From positions 1-28,213 of the forward strand of contig JAILZY010000044.1 of NCBI GenBank assembly GCA_023512255.1: a DNA stretch of 28,213 nucleotides, given 5' to 3'. The DNA comes from a bacterium (GTDB lineage: Bacteria; SZUA-182; DTGQ01). Numbering within the stretch: position 1 is the first letter of the stretch; every line of letters begins with the position of its first letter. Made by a program: the position numbers and the translations under genes. Under the pieces are notes generated by a model. That model was given only the letters and a program-made list of their open reading frames with translations, made no database searches and was not told where the DNA came from. Positions 19,871 to 26,846 of this stretch are shown piece after piece.

Positions 19871-20056
19871 CTATTTAATCAGTGTACTTATAAGCCGCGC
19901 CAGCCCTAAGTCACAAAGATATAAAAAGATAGTTATAATAGCTGTCGTCACCAAAACCACAGCCGTAGAACTGATTACCTCAGCCTTGGTAGGCCAGGTA
20001 ACTCTCTTGAGCTCTAACTTTACTTCCCTAAGAAACTGGATCATTTTTCCAATCAT
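19871..20056 (-). CDS. secE: Preprotein translocase subunit SecE
   Basis: SecE is the essential clamp subunit of the SecYEG channel in the inner membrane. The 61-residue product is the short single-span type: a cytoplasmic amphipathic segment FLREVKLELKRVTWPTKAE (residues about 8-26) with the conserved WPTKAE motif, then one transmembrane helix of about 25 residues. E. coli SecE has three spans. It precedes nusG as in most bacteria. The start ATG at 20056 has GGTGG about 6 nt upstream; methionine 5 is an alternative. Confidence 0.96.
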   Translation of the reverse strand: MIGKMIQFLREVKLELKRVTWPTKAEVISSTAVVLVTTAIITIFLYLCDLGLARLISTLIK

Positions 20057-20159
20057 CTTATGCCACCCACTTATCTCCTCTACCTGCCCTTTGGTGAATC
20101 GCCATAAGGTGAAAAATCATCGTCATCTCGTCCAATTCTCTTTCGAGAAATGAATTAAG

Positions 20160-20233
20160 CAGGCCAGGAGGGATTCGAACCCCCAACCCCCGGATTTGGA
20201 GTCCGGTGCTCTGGCCGTTAGAGCTACTGGCCT
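20160..20233 (-). tRNA. trnW: tRNA-Trp (CCA)
   Basis: The 74-nt cloverleaf has acceptor arms AGGCCAG/CTGGCCT, D stem GCTC/GAGC, anticodon stem CCGGA/TCCGG with loop CTCCAAA (anticodon CCA), T arm GGGGG-TTCGAAT-CCCTC, and discriminator G as usual for tRNA-Trp. CCA is not encoded. It lies between rpmG and secE, a conserved position. Its first two bases (20232-20233) are also the last two bases of the rpmG stop codon. Confidence 0.97.
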
Positions 20234-20381
20234 ACTTAATTTCTCGATGAATGGTATGGGATCGACAAAACCGACAATATTTCTTTAACTCAAGTTTATT
20301 CGGAGTCTTCTTCTTATTCCTGGTCGTGTTATAATTCCGCCGCTTGCACTCCGAACATGCCAAAATTACAATATCTCTCAT
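20232..20381 (-). CDS. rpmG: 50S ribosomal protein L33
   Basis: L33 is a small large-subunit protein near the E site. The 49-residue product reads [20 protein letters not shown] at its start and [15 protein letters not shown] at its end. Two CxxC pairs (C9/C12 and C36/C39) mark the zinc-binding form. GGGG lies about 6 nt upstream of the ATG. It sits between tuf copy 2 and tRNA-Trp, an order seen in deltaproteobacteria and relatives. The TAG stop overlaps the tRNA-Trp 5' end by two bases. Confidence 0.97.
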   Translation of the reverse strand: MRDIVILACSECKRRNYNTTRNKKKTPNKLELKKYCRFCRSHTIHREIK

Positions 20382-20442
20382 TCTTTACCCCGCTCTCTTG
20401 AAAAGCAGGAAGCTCCCAATTTTTATTTTAAAATTCCACTAT

Positions 20443-20471
20443 ATTATAATGTCTGCTTACCCAGATGTCTG
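20443..20471 (-). promoter_or_regulatory. Weak promoter candidate before rpmG
   Basis: On the minus strand a perfect TATAAT (20443-20448) lies 17 bp downstream of CAGACA (20466-20471), which matches the -35 consensus at 4 of 6 positions. It is in the 117-bp spacer between tuf copy 2 and rpmG and could add transcription of rpmG, tRNA-Trp, secE and nusG. GCAGACAT is present twice here, once over the -35 and once in the spacer. Confidence 0.4.
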
Positions 20472-20489
20472 CTCCACTATAGCTTTCTG

Positions 20490-21724
20490 GCTTGCCACCT
20501 ATTCAATAATCTCACTGACCACACCGGCACCGACCGTACGGCCACCTTCCCGGATAGCAAAGCGCATCTCTTTTTCCAAGGCAATCGGAGTGATGAGCTC
20601 GGCCGTAATATTCACATTATCCCCAGGCATCACCATCTCTACCCCCTCGGGCAAATGCACCGTCCCGGTAACATCCGTCGTCCGCACAAAAAACTGCGGC
20701 CGATAACCATTGAAAAACGGCGTGTGCCGACCACCCTCTTCTTTGGTCAAAACATAAACCTGAGCCTTAAACTTCGTGTGCGGCGTGATCGTCCCTGGCT
20801 TGGCCAATACCATCCCCCGCTCAACCTCTTCCCGCTTCTTACCCCGCAGCAAAACTCCTATATTGTCTCCAGCCTGACCCTCATCCAATATCTTGCGAAA
20901 CATCTCTACCCCTGTGGCTACCGTCTTCTGCGTCTCCCTAATCCCAACTATCTCTACCTCATCTCCAACTCGAATCACCCCTCGCTCTACTCTACCCGTG
21001 GCTACCGTCCCACGACCAGATATGCTAAATACATCCTCTATCGGCATCAAAAACGGCTTGTCTATGTCCCTCTTCGGAAGCGGTACATACTCATCTACCG
21101 CCTTCATCAAATCATATATCACCTTGCAGTTAGGACAATTCTCCTTACCACACCCACACTCTCCTGCCTTCAGAGCCGATCCCCTAATCACCGGAACCTC
21201 ATCCCCTGGAAACTCATACTGACTGAGCAGCTCCCTCACCTCAAGCTCTACCAGCTCCAGCAACTCCTCATCATCCACCATGTCCACCTTGTTCAAAAAA
21301 ACCACTATATACGGCACACCTACCTGACGAGCCAACAATATGTGCTCCCTTGTCTGCGGCATCGGTCCATCAGCCGCCGATACCACCAAAATCGCCCCAT
21401 CCATCTGCGCCGCTCCAGTAATCATGTTCTTCACATAATCTGCATGACCAGGACAGTCCACATGCGCATAATGCCGATTCTCCGTCTGATACTCCACATG
21501 CGCCGTCGCTATCGTTATCCCCCTCTCCCTCTCCTCAGGCGCATTGTCTATCTGATCAAACGCCTTGTACTCTGCCAACCCCTTGTTGGCCAATACCTTA
21601 GTAATGGCTGAAGTCAGCGTCGTCTTACCATGATCCACATGCCCTATCGTCCCTATATTTACGTGCGGCTTCGTCCTCTCATACTTCTCTTTCGCCATTT
21701 CAGTCTTCCCTCCAATTTCTCCTT
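20490..21724 (-). repeat. tuf direct repeat, copy 2 (1,235 bp)
   Basis: This is the second copy of the unit at 4536-5770, in the same orientation, including the leader and ribosome-binding site. Flanking sequence diverges at once on both sides. The copies bracket secE through fusA, so homologous recombination between them would remove about 16 kb of essential genes; selection should prevent that while still allowing gene conversion. Confidence 0.95.
20499..21698 (-). CDS. tuf: Elongation factor Tu (copy 2)
   Basis: This gene encodes an EF-Tu identical in all 399 residues to the product of 4545-5744, including the GTPase motifs and the four-cysteine cluster at 181-191. Here it is downstream of four tRNA genes and upstream of rpmG, which corresponds to the tufB locus of E. 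coli. A GGAGGGA ribosome-binding site lies about 9 nt before the ATG. It probably shares a transcript with the tRNAs driven by the promoters at 22119-22217, so the two copies are likely under separate control despite identical coding sequence. Confidence 0.99.
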   Translation of the reverse strand: MAKEKYERTKPHVNIGTIGHVDHGKTTLTSAITKVLANKGLAEYKAFDQIDNAPEERERGITIATAHVEYQTENRHYAHVDCPGHADYVKNMITGAAQMDGAILVVSAADGPMPQTREHILLARQVGVPYIVVFLNKVDMVDDEELLELVELEVRELLSQYEFPGDEVPVIRGSALKAGECGCGKENCPNCKVIYDLMKAVDEYVPLPKRDIDKPFLMPIEDVFSISGRGTVATGRVERGVIRVGDEVEIVGIRETQKTVATGVEMFRKILDEGQAGDNIGVLLRGKKREEVERGMVLAKPGTITPHTKFKAQVYVLTKEEGGRHTPFFNGYRPQFFVRTTDVTGTVHLPEGVEMVMPGDNVNITAELITPIALEKEMRFAIREGGRTVGAGVVSEIIE

Positions 21725-21733
21725 CTCTTTAAG

Positions 21734-21806
21734 AGCCCACGACCGGACTTGAACCGGTGACCTCTTCCTTACCAAGGAAGTGCTCCGCCGACTGAGCTAC
21801 GTGGGC
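21734..21806 (-). tRNA. trnT: tRNA-Thr (GGU)
   Basis: The 73-nt gene folds with acceptor GCCCACG/CGTGGGC, D stem GCTC/GAGC, anticodon stem CTTCC/GGAAG with loop TTGGTAA (anticodon GGU), and T arm ACCGG-TTCAAGT-CCGGT, with discriminator T. CCA is not encoded. It is the last of four tRNAs before tuf copy 2 and corresponds in position to thrT of E. coli. Confidence 0.97.
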
Positions 21807-21828
21807 TAGACACTAGTCTGAAATCTGG

Positions 21829-21902
21829 AGCGGGAAACGGGATTCGAACCCGCGACCCTCAACTTGGAAGGCTGATGCTCTAGCCAACTGAGCTATTCCC
21901 GC
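21829..21902 (-). tRNA. trnG: tRNA-Gly (UCC)
   Basis: The 74-nt cloverleaf has acceptor GCGGGAA/TTCCCGC, anticodon stem TCAGC/GTTGA with one G-T pair and loop CTTCCAA (anticodon UCC), and T arm GCGGG-TTCGAAT-CCCGT. The discriminator is T and CCA is not encoded. It is third in the four-tRNA cluster, matching glyT in E. coli. Confidence 0.97.
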
Positions 21903-21921
21903 TCAAAATTTCATCTCAACA

Positions 21922-22003
21922 TGGTGGGGGGAGGATTCGAACCTCCGAAGGCATCGCCGTCAGATTTACAGTCTGATCCCTTTGGCCGCTCGGGAACCCC
22001 ACC
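21922..22003 (-). tRNA. trnY: tRNA-Tyr (GUA)
   Basis: The 82-nt class II tRNA has acceptor GGTGGGG/CCCCACC, anticodon stem TCAGA/TCTGA with loop CTGTAAA (anticodon GUA), a long variable arm CGGCGATGCCTTC, and T arm GGAGG-TTCGAAT-CCTCC, with discriminator A. CCA is not encoded. It is second in the cluster, matching tyrU of E. coli. Confidence 0.97.
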
Positions 22004-22031
22004 AATTTTGCATTTTATGTAAACCTCTAGA

Positions 22032-22104
22032 AGCTGGCGAAGGGACTCGAACCCCCGACTTGCTGATTACAAATCAGCCGCTCTACCGACTGAGCTACGC
22101 CAGC
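22032..22104 (-). tRNA. trnT: tRNA-Thr (UGU)
   Basis: The 73-nt gene has acceptor GCTGGCG/CGCCAGC, D stem GCTC/GAGC, anticodon stem GCTGA/TCAGC with loop TTTGTAA (anticodon UGU), a T arm ending in GTTCGAGTCCC, and discriminator T. CCA is not encoded. It is the first gene of the tRNA-tuf operon, about 8 nt from the predicted transcription start of the proximal promoter. Confidence 0.97.
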
Positions 22105-22118
22105 GATGATGAACGAAC

Positions 22119-22147
22119 ATACTATTAATTATGTAATTTTAAGTCAA
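22119..22147 (-). promoter_or_regulatory. Proximal promoter of the tRNA-tuf operon
   Basis: On the minus strand TTGACT (22142-22147), a 17-bp AT-rich spacer and TAGTAT (22119-22124) form a good sigma70-type promoter. Transcription would start near 22112, a few bases before tRNA-Thr(UGU) at 22104, so the primary transcript would have only a very short 5' extension. Confidence 0.7.
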
Positions 22148-22188
22148 TCTCGATTTAAACCAACTGAGCACAATTTAACGTAAATGTG

Positions 22189-22217
22189 ATTGTACTACAC
22201 CTGATAATCTTTGTCAA
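22189..22217 (-). promoter_or_regulatory. Distal promoter of the tRNA-tuf operon
   Basis: On the minus strand a perfect TTGACA (22212-22217), a 17-bp spacer and TACAAT (22189-22194, 5 of 6 consensus bases) lie exactly 70 bp upstream of the proximal promoter and immediately after the rlmB stop. Tandem promoters are common for stable RNA operons. I see no intrinsic terminator between rlmB and this site. Confidence 0.75.
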
Positions 22218-22228
22218 CCTACCAATTT

Positions 22229-23038
22229 CTATTGATTCCTTTGCCTTACAACCTCATACATAAGAATCGCACCGGCTACGGAAACATTCAGCGAAGAAAT
22301 ATGCCCCTTCATCGGCAAAGAAACAAAAAAATCACACTTTTTTTCTATAATCTGCTTTAATCCCTTCCCTTCACTCCCCAAAATGATGGCCAAGGGCAGG
22401 GTAAAATCAGCCCGCGTCCAGGGACAGTCTCCTTGAGCCTTGGCTCCAAAAAGCCAAACCCCCTTTTTCTTCAATTTCTCGCACGTAGTGGCTAAATTAG
22501 ATACCTGGACCACCGGCACATACTCAAGTGCACCGCTGGCCGCCTTAGCTACCACAGGGGTCAGCCCACAGCTTTCATGCTTTGAGATAATCACCCCATG
22601 CAGCCCAACAGCCTCACCCGTTCGGATCAGCGATCCCAAATTCCTCGGATCCTCGATCCGATCAAGCACCAGCAAAAACGGCGCCTCACTCTTTCGGGCC
22701 GCACAATCAAAAATATCCTCAAGTTCAAACTCTTTTCCCCGCTCGACCAAGGCAGCCACCCCCTGATGTAGCCGGCTGCCACACAGCGCATCCATCTGCC
22801 GCCTCGTCCGGTACTCAATGGCGATCCCTCTCAGGGAGGCTATTCTTTTTATTTCCCCTATCTTCTGGCTGCCCGCAGACTCAGCAATCACCAAACTGAG
22901 CACTTGCCGCCGCCCAGCCAGCAAGGCTTCCAGTACACTGTTCCTTCCATAGATTAGGTCGTCAGCTCTATAGACACTGCCTCCTGCTTCTTTTCCAAGC
23001 TTTCTTCTGCTCTCTTTGCCCTGGCTGTTTACATTCAA
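22229..23038 (-). CDS. rlmB: 23S rRNA 2'-O-ribose methyltransferase, SpoU/TrmH family (RlmB-like)
   Basis: The enzyme uses S-adenosylmethionine to methylate a 23S rRNA ribose (G2251 in E. coli for RlmB). The 269-residue product has an L30e-like substrate-binding domain (IYGRNSVLEALLAGRRQV, about 29-46) and a SPOUT knot domain with motif 1 DPRNLGSLIRT (130-140), motif 2 AIILGSEGKGL (217-227) and motif 3 SSLNVSVAGAILMYE (248-262). The start is TTG, with GAGG 7 nt upstream. The position after cysS is common in bacteria. A TrmH-type tRNA methylase is a less likely alternative. Confidence 0.92.
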   Translation of the reverse strand: MNVNSQGKESRRKLGKEAGGSVYRADDLIYGRNSVLEALLAGRRQVLSLVIAESAGSQKIGEIKRIASLRGIAIEYRTRRQMDALCGSRLHQGVAALVERGKEFELEDIFDCAARKSEAPFLLVLDRIEDPRNLGSLIRTGEAVGLHGVIISKHESCGLTPVVAKAASGALEYVPVVQVSNLATTCEKLKKKGVWLFGAKAQGDCPWTRADFTLPLAIILGSEGKGLKQIIEKKCDFFVSLPMKGHISSLNVSVAGAILMYEVVRQRNQ

Positions 23039-23078
23039 TTTCAGACCTCAGCTCCCCCATCTCCTCTTACTTTTCTGC

Positions 23079-24755
23079 TTACTTTCTCTTCCACACCGTG
23101 CCCTCTTTGCGATCCTCAAGCACGATTCCCTTCTCCTGAAGCCGTGAGCGAATCTGATCAGCTAAGGTCCAGTCTTTTTTAGCCCGGCAGATATTGCGAA
23201 TCTCAAGAATAATCTCCATTAAGTCATTAACTATATTATCATCATCGGCTAATTTCGACAAAGCTTTAGATTCCTGAAAAAGTCCCAAGACCCCGCCAAG
23301 TTCCCTGATAAGGTCCACCATCTGCCGCAGGTGCCGTCTTTGGTCATGATTCATAGAGGGATGATCATGAATAAAAATATTTACCTCTTTCACCGCCTCC
23401 CAGAGTCTGCCAATGGCTTCCGCAGTGTTAAAATCATCATCCATAGCTGCTTCAAAGGCGGCTCTGAGACTGCCGAGCCCTGCCTCATCCTGCTGCTTTA
23501 CAGTCTGTGCCCGCCGCTGGCTATGATCGCGGCCAGATCCTCCTGCTGGCTCCTGCTCCCCGGCAGCTTCTGGCTCCTGAGTGCCTGATAGCGGCTCCTG
23601 GCTGCCCTCCTGGGCTGAGCTGTATATCTCCTGCAAGGCTGCATCTTTTTGGCCCGGCTCCTGGCTACCACGGGCTGATAAGCCCTGAGTGCTGGCTACT
23701 AGCCTGCTCTCCTCCTGGCTCTCCCCGCCTGGCTCCTGCTCTCCCCCTCCTCCTGCCTTGATAAGATACTCTGCCGTATCAAAGGTATTATACACTCGCT
23801 CCAGAGCCCTGGCCGCCTCATCCAGCCCAGCAGTGGTAAAGTTGACCGGGCTTCGATAGTGCGTGGACAAAAGAAACAGCCGCAAGGTTTCACTGCTGTA
23901 TCGGGCCAGGACCTCTTTAATGGTGAAGAAATTCTTCAGAGATTTTGACATCTTCTCCTGGTTGATATTCACAAACCCATTGTGCAGCCAGTAGCGGACA
24001 AAAGGCTTTCCCGTAGCCGCCTCAGATTGGGCAATTTCATTCTCATGGTGGGGAAAGATCAAATCCTCTCCTCCCCCATGAATATCAAAGGTTTCGCCAA
24101 GATGCTTGATCGACATGGCCGAGCACTCAATATGCCACCCAGGACGTCCTGCTCCCCAAGGGCTTTCCCAGGCAGGCTCACCCTCCTTGGCGCTCTTCCA
24201 AAGGACAAAATCAAGAGGATCCTTTTTTCGGCTGTCAACCTCAACCCGTGCCCCAGCCTGCATACTGTCCAGACTCCTCTTAGATAGCCGACCATAGGCG
24301 GGAAACTTTCTGATGTCAAAATAGACATCTCCTCCCTCGACCCGATAGGCATATCCCCGCTCTTCGAGACGCCGAATAAGAGCAATAATCTCTTCTATAT
24401 GCTCGGTGGCCTTTGGCTCAAAAGTAGCCTGTCTGACCCCAAGACGCTCCATGTCCTGGTAGTAATCAGCCGTATACTTTTGAGCGATCTCCTTGGCCGT
24501 GCAGCCCTCTTCCTGGGCCCGCTTGATGATCTTGTCATCAATATCAGTAATGTTGCGGATGTACCTTACGGCAAACCCCCGATACTCCAGATAACGCCGA
24601 ATGACATCAAAGATTATCGCTCCCCGAGCATGCCCGATATGGCAGTGGTCGTAAACCGTCACTCCGCAGACATACATCCCTATCTGCCCTGGAACCAAAG
24701 GAGTAAACTTTTCTTTTCGGCCAGTTAAGGTATTGTAAACCTGAAGTTCACTCAT
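23079..24755 (-). CDS. cysS: Cysteinyl-tRNA synthetase with low-complexity insertion
   Basis: This class I synthetase charges tRNA-Cys. The 558-residue protein shows the HIGH motif (HIGH, 39-42), KMSKS (268-272) and the zinc ligands expected from E. coli (C30, C211, H236, E240). Typical CysRS is about 460-490 residues. The excess lies between the helix ARALERVYNTFD (315-326) and FEAAMDDDFNTAEA (434-447), where residues about 334-425 form a Gly/Gln/Glu/Ser/Pro-rich stretch with five QEP motifs. Catalytic and tRNA-binding parts look intact. Its ATG overlaps the gltX stop by 8 nt (ATGAGTGA), so translation is coupled. Confidence 0.98.
   Translation of the reverse strand: MSELQVYNTLTGRKEKFTPLVPGQIGMYVCGVTVYDHCHIGHARGAIIFDVIRRYLEYRGFAVRYIRNITDIDDKIIKRAQEEGCTAKEIAQKYTADYYQDMERLGVRQATFEPKATEHIEEIIALIRRLEERGYAYRVEGGDVYFDIRKFPAYGRLSKRSLDSMQAGARVEVDSRKKDPLDFVLWKSAKEGEPAWESPWGAGRPGWHIECSAMSIKHLGETFDIHGGGEDLIFPHHENEIAQSEAATGKPFVRYWLHNGFVNINQEKMSKSLKNFFTIKEVLARYSSETLRLFLLSTHYRSPVNFTTAGLDEAARALERVYNTFDTAEYLIKAGGGGEQEPGGESQEESRLVASTQGLSARGSQEPGQKDAALQEIYSSAQEGSQEPLSGTQEPEAAGEQEPAGGSGRDHSQRRAQTVKQQDEAGLGSLRAAFEAAMDDDFNTAEAIGRLWEAVKEVNIFIHDHPSMNHDQRRHLRQMVDLIRELGGVLGLFQESKALSKLADDDNIVNDLMEIILEIRNICRAKKDWTLADQIRSRLQEKGIVLEDRKEGTVWKRK
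23481..23756. repeat. Degenerate QEP-coding repeats inside cysS
   Basis: This in-frame segment encodes about 90 low-complexity residues. The plus strand repeats variants of TGGCTCCTG (CAGGAGCCA in the coding direction), producing QEP at residues 340-342, 365-367, 386-388, 393-395 and 401-403. Spacing between repeats is irregular, so it is not a clean tandem array. Base composition is clearly more GC-rich than the rest of the gene. Confidence 0.85.
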
Positions 24756-26220
24756 GTTTCGTCAATTGCTCCGCTAATGATAAAATATGCTTGACCCTAC
24801 TCAGGCAGCGCTCCCTGCCTACCAGAGAGAAAATCGCACCAAGCTCTGGGCCGCTCATCTTGCCGGTCAGGGCAACCCGCATGGGCATATAAAGCTTCTT
24901 CCCCTTTTGGCCGCTCTTATCCTGCACCCCCTTGATAACCTCGTGCCCATCGCCTAACTCCTCAGCCGAGAAGCTCTCCAGCACTTCCTCCAAGGCTTGC
25001 ATAACCGCAATCGACTCATTTGTCTCAAGCCAGATCCGGCTCTCTTGATCAACGGAAGGGGTATCATCAAAGTATACAGAGGCAAGATCAGCCACCTGGG
25101 CACAATATGACACCTTGGCCTGAAGGGAGCCTACGATCTCCTCTGCCCGCGACATCTCCCTGTCCGTGAGCTGCCGATCTATATATCCCCGCTCCTGTAA
25201 AAAGGGAAGACACTCCTTGGTGAGCCGCTTTCGGTCAGCCTGCCTGATATAGCAGCCGCTCATCCAATTCAGCTTGGTGAGATCGAAAATAGCTGCACTC
25301 TTTGACATCCGCTCAACTGTAAAATTTTGAATCAACTCCTCACGGCTTAAGATTTCCTTCTCATCAGGGGATGACCAACCCAACAGGGCCAGATAGTTCA
25401 TGATCGCCTCCGGCAAATACCCTTTTTGCCGATAGCTGCTAACCGAGGTCGCCCCATGCCGTTTGCTCAGCCGAGTGCGATCAGGGCCAAGAATCATCGG
25501 CATATGACCGAATTGTGGTGGCTGGGCTCCAAGGGCCTGGTAAATCAATATCTGCTTAGGGGTATTAGACAGGTGATCCTCACCCCGCAGCACATGGCTG
25601 ATCTTCATCAGAAGATCATCCACGACCACCGCGAAATTGTATGCTGCCCGGCCATCTGAGCGCAGGATGATAAAATCTCCGATAGTTTGTCCATCAAATG
25701 ACACCTGACCGCGAATAAGGTCTTGGACCACAACCGCTTCCTCAAGAACCCGAAACCGTACTGAGGGGCGTCTGCCCTCCTGCTCAAAGGCTCTTTTCTG
25801 ATCCTCGGAAAGATGGAGACACCGGCCTTCATATTGAGGGGTCTGGCCACGGCTTAGCATCATCTGCCGTGAGTGTTCTAGCTCCTGCGGCGTGCAATAG
25901 CAGTAATAAGCTCGGCCACAATCGATCAGCCGCCGGGCATACTCCTTATAAATCGCTATCCGTTCCGATTGCCGATAAGGGCCATACGGCCCTCCCCTAT
26001 CCGGGCCCTCATCCCAATCAAGCCCTAGCCAAGCAAAATCCTGAATAATCACTTCTTCTGCTTCGGCTACATGCCGATCAAGGTCAGTATCCTCAATTCG
26101 CAGAATAAATCTTCCCCCATGATGCCGAGCAAACAGCCAATTGAACAGCGCTGTCCTGGCATTACCAATATGTAAATATCCGGTTGGACTTGGCGCAAAC
26201 CTTACTCGAATATTTTCCAC
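24748..26220 (-). CDS. gltX: Glutamyl-tRNA synthetase
   Basis: GluRS charges tRNA-Glu; in many bacteria without GlnRS it also mischarges tRNA-Gln. The 490-residue product has FAPSPTGYLHIGNARTAL (8-25, HIGH motif at 17-20), a zinc site like that of E. coli (C107, C109, C134, H136 with C-x-C-x24-C-x-H spacing), AAYNFAVVVDD (192-202), and the KMSKS-type loop LSKRH (251-255). The start is GTG at 26220, with AAGGA inside the end of ispF. Specificity (discriminating or not) cannot be told from the sequence. Confidence 0.97.
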   Translation of the reverse strand: MENIRVRFAPSPTGYLHIGNARTALFNWLFARHHGGRFILRIEDTDLDRHVAEAEEVIIQDFAWLGLDWDEGPDRGGPYGPYRQSERIAIYKEYARRLIDCGRAYYCYCTPQELEHSRQMMLSRGQTPQYEGRCLHLSEDQKRAFEQEGRRPSVRFRVLEEAVVVQDLIRGQVSFDGQTIGDFIILRSDGRAAYNFAVVVDDLLMKISHVLRGEDHLSNTPKQILIYQALGAQPPQFGHMPMILGPDRTRLSKRHGATSVSSYRQKGYLPEAIMNYLALLGWSSPDEKEILSREELIQNFTVERMSKSAAIFDLTKLNWMSGCYIRQADRKRLTKECLPFLQERGYIDRQLTDREMSRAEEIVGSLQAKVSYCAQVADLASVYFDDTPSVDQESRIWLETNESIAVMQALEEVLESFSAEELGDGHEVIKGVQDKSGQKGKKLYMPMRVALTGKMSGPELGAIFSLVGRERCLSRVKHILSLAEQLTKHE

Positions 26221-26224
26221 GAGG

Positions 26225-26722
26225 CTAAGATTCCTTCTCGCAAAACTCCTCTATGAGAACCACACCATAGGCTGCTATTCCATCCTGCTGACCACCGCCA
26301 CCAAAAAGGGGCAGCCCATTGGTAGTCGAGGCTTTGATGTTAAGCTGAGAGTCAAAAATTCCTAACTCACGGGCCAGTGTTTTTTTTATCTCTTCTTTAT
26401 AGGGAGATAATCGAGGCTGATTGGCAATGATCACTAGATCAATATTTCTAATTTGATACTTCTTAGCCCTCATCAAGGCTAGAGTCGACTGTAGCAGTCG
26501 TCTGCTTGAGATGTCCTTGTAGGCTGGATCCGTATCAGGAAAATGCTCGCCGATATCCCCACTGCCAAGCGCTCCTAATAAGGCATCGCACAAGGCATGG
26601 ATAACCACATCCGCATCCGAATGCCCCAAAAGCCCTACCGGATGGGGAATATCAACCCCGCCCAAGATGAGCTTTCTTCCCGGCACCAGGGGATGAACAT
26701 CAAATCCCAATCCAATCCGCAT
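26225..26722 (-). CDS. ispF: 2-C-methyl-D-erythritol 2,4-cyclodiphosphate synthase
   Basis: IspF converts CDP-methylerythritol 2-phosphate to the cyclodiphosphate with release of CMP, in the MEP isoprenoid pathway. From the ATG at 26722 the 165-residue product aligns without gaps to E. coli IspF for most of its length: zinc ligands D8, H10 and H42 and FPDTDPAYK are present. The final loop departs from the family: position 135 is Asn instead of Glu, 142 is Gly instead of Arg, and there is a small Gly/Gln insertion (FGGGGQQDGIA). An upstream ATG (26752) is open but has no ribosome-binding site; the one at 26722 has AAGGAG directly abutting it. The start is therefore homology-based. Confidence 0.93.
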   Translation of the reverse strand: MRIGLGFDVHPLVPGRKLILGGVDIPHPVGLLGHSDADVVIHALCDALLGALGSGDIGEHFPDTDPAYKDISSRRLLQSTLALMRAKKYQIRNIDLVIIANQPRLSPYKEEIKKTLARELGIFDSQLNIKASTTNGLPLFGGGGQQDGIAAYGVVLIEEFCEKES

Positions 26723-26750
26723 CTCCTTGTGCCCGCCCGCTATCTTCATC

Positions 26751-26790
26751 ATGTATATTTATATTTTATAATGTATATTTATATTTTATA
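26751..26790. repeat. Exact tandem 20-bp AT-only-like repeat before ispF
   Basis: The unit ATGTATATTTATATTTTATA occurs at 26751-26770 and again at 26771-26790. It contains a single G per unit and leads into a nearly pure A/T stretch up to about 26837. It lies directly upstream of the ispF reading frame and touches the alternative ATG at 26752. Confidence 0.9.
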
Positions 26791-26846
26791 TTATTTATAT
26801 ATAATATATACTATATAATATATATAGTTTATATTAATCTATAGAC
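26753..26846. other. Extremely AT-rich ispD-ispF spacer
   Basis: The 94-bp spacer is almost entirely A and T, unlike every other junction in the window. It holds the second 20-bp repeat unit, many TATAAT-like strings on both strands and one of two TCTATAGA palindromes (26838-26845; the second, 26854-26861, is in the last codons of ispD). An internal promoter is possible, but no -35 stands out because the sequence is too repetitive. Confidence 0.7.

Noticed and set aside
21734-22104. A CRISPR-like array from regularly spaced similar segments.
   Set aside because: The segments are four complete tRNA cloverleaves; their similarity is the shared T arm and D arm.
23481-23760. GC-rich plus-strand frames over the cysS insertion as independent genes.
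   Set aside because: They arise from the CAGGAG-type repeats read antisense (Pro/Leu/Ala-rich) and lack start signals.
23079-24755. cysS as a broken gene or a fusion of two genes because of its length.
   Set aside because: The frame is continuous, all catalytic motifs and both flanking helices are present, and the excess is a low-complexity linker with no separate domain.
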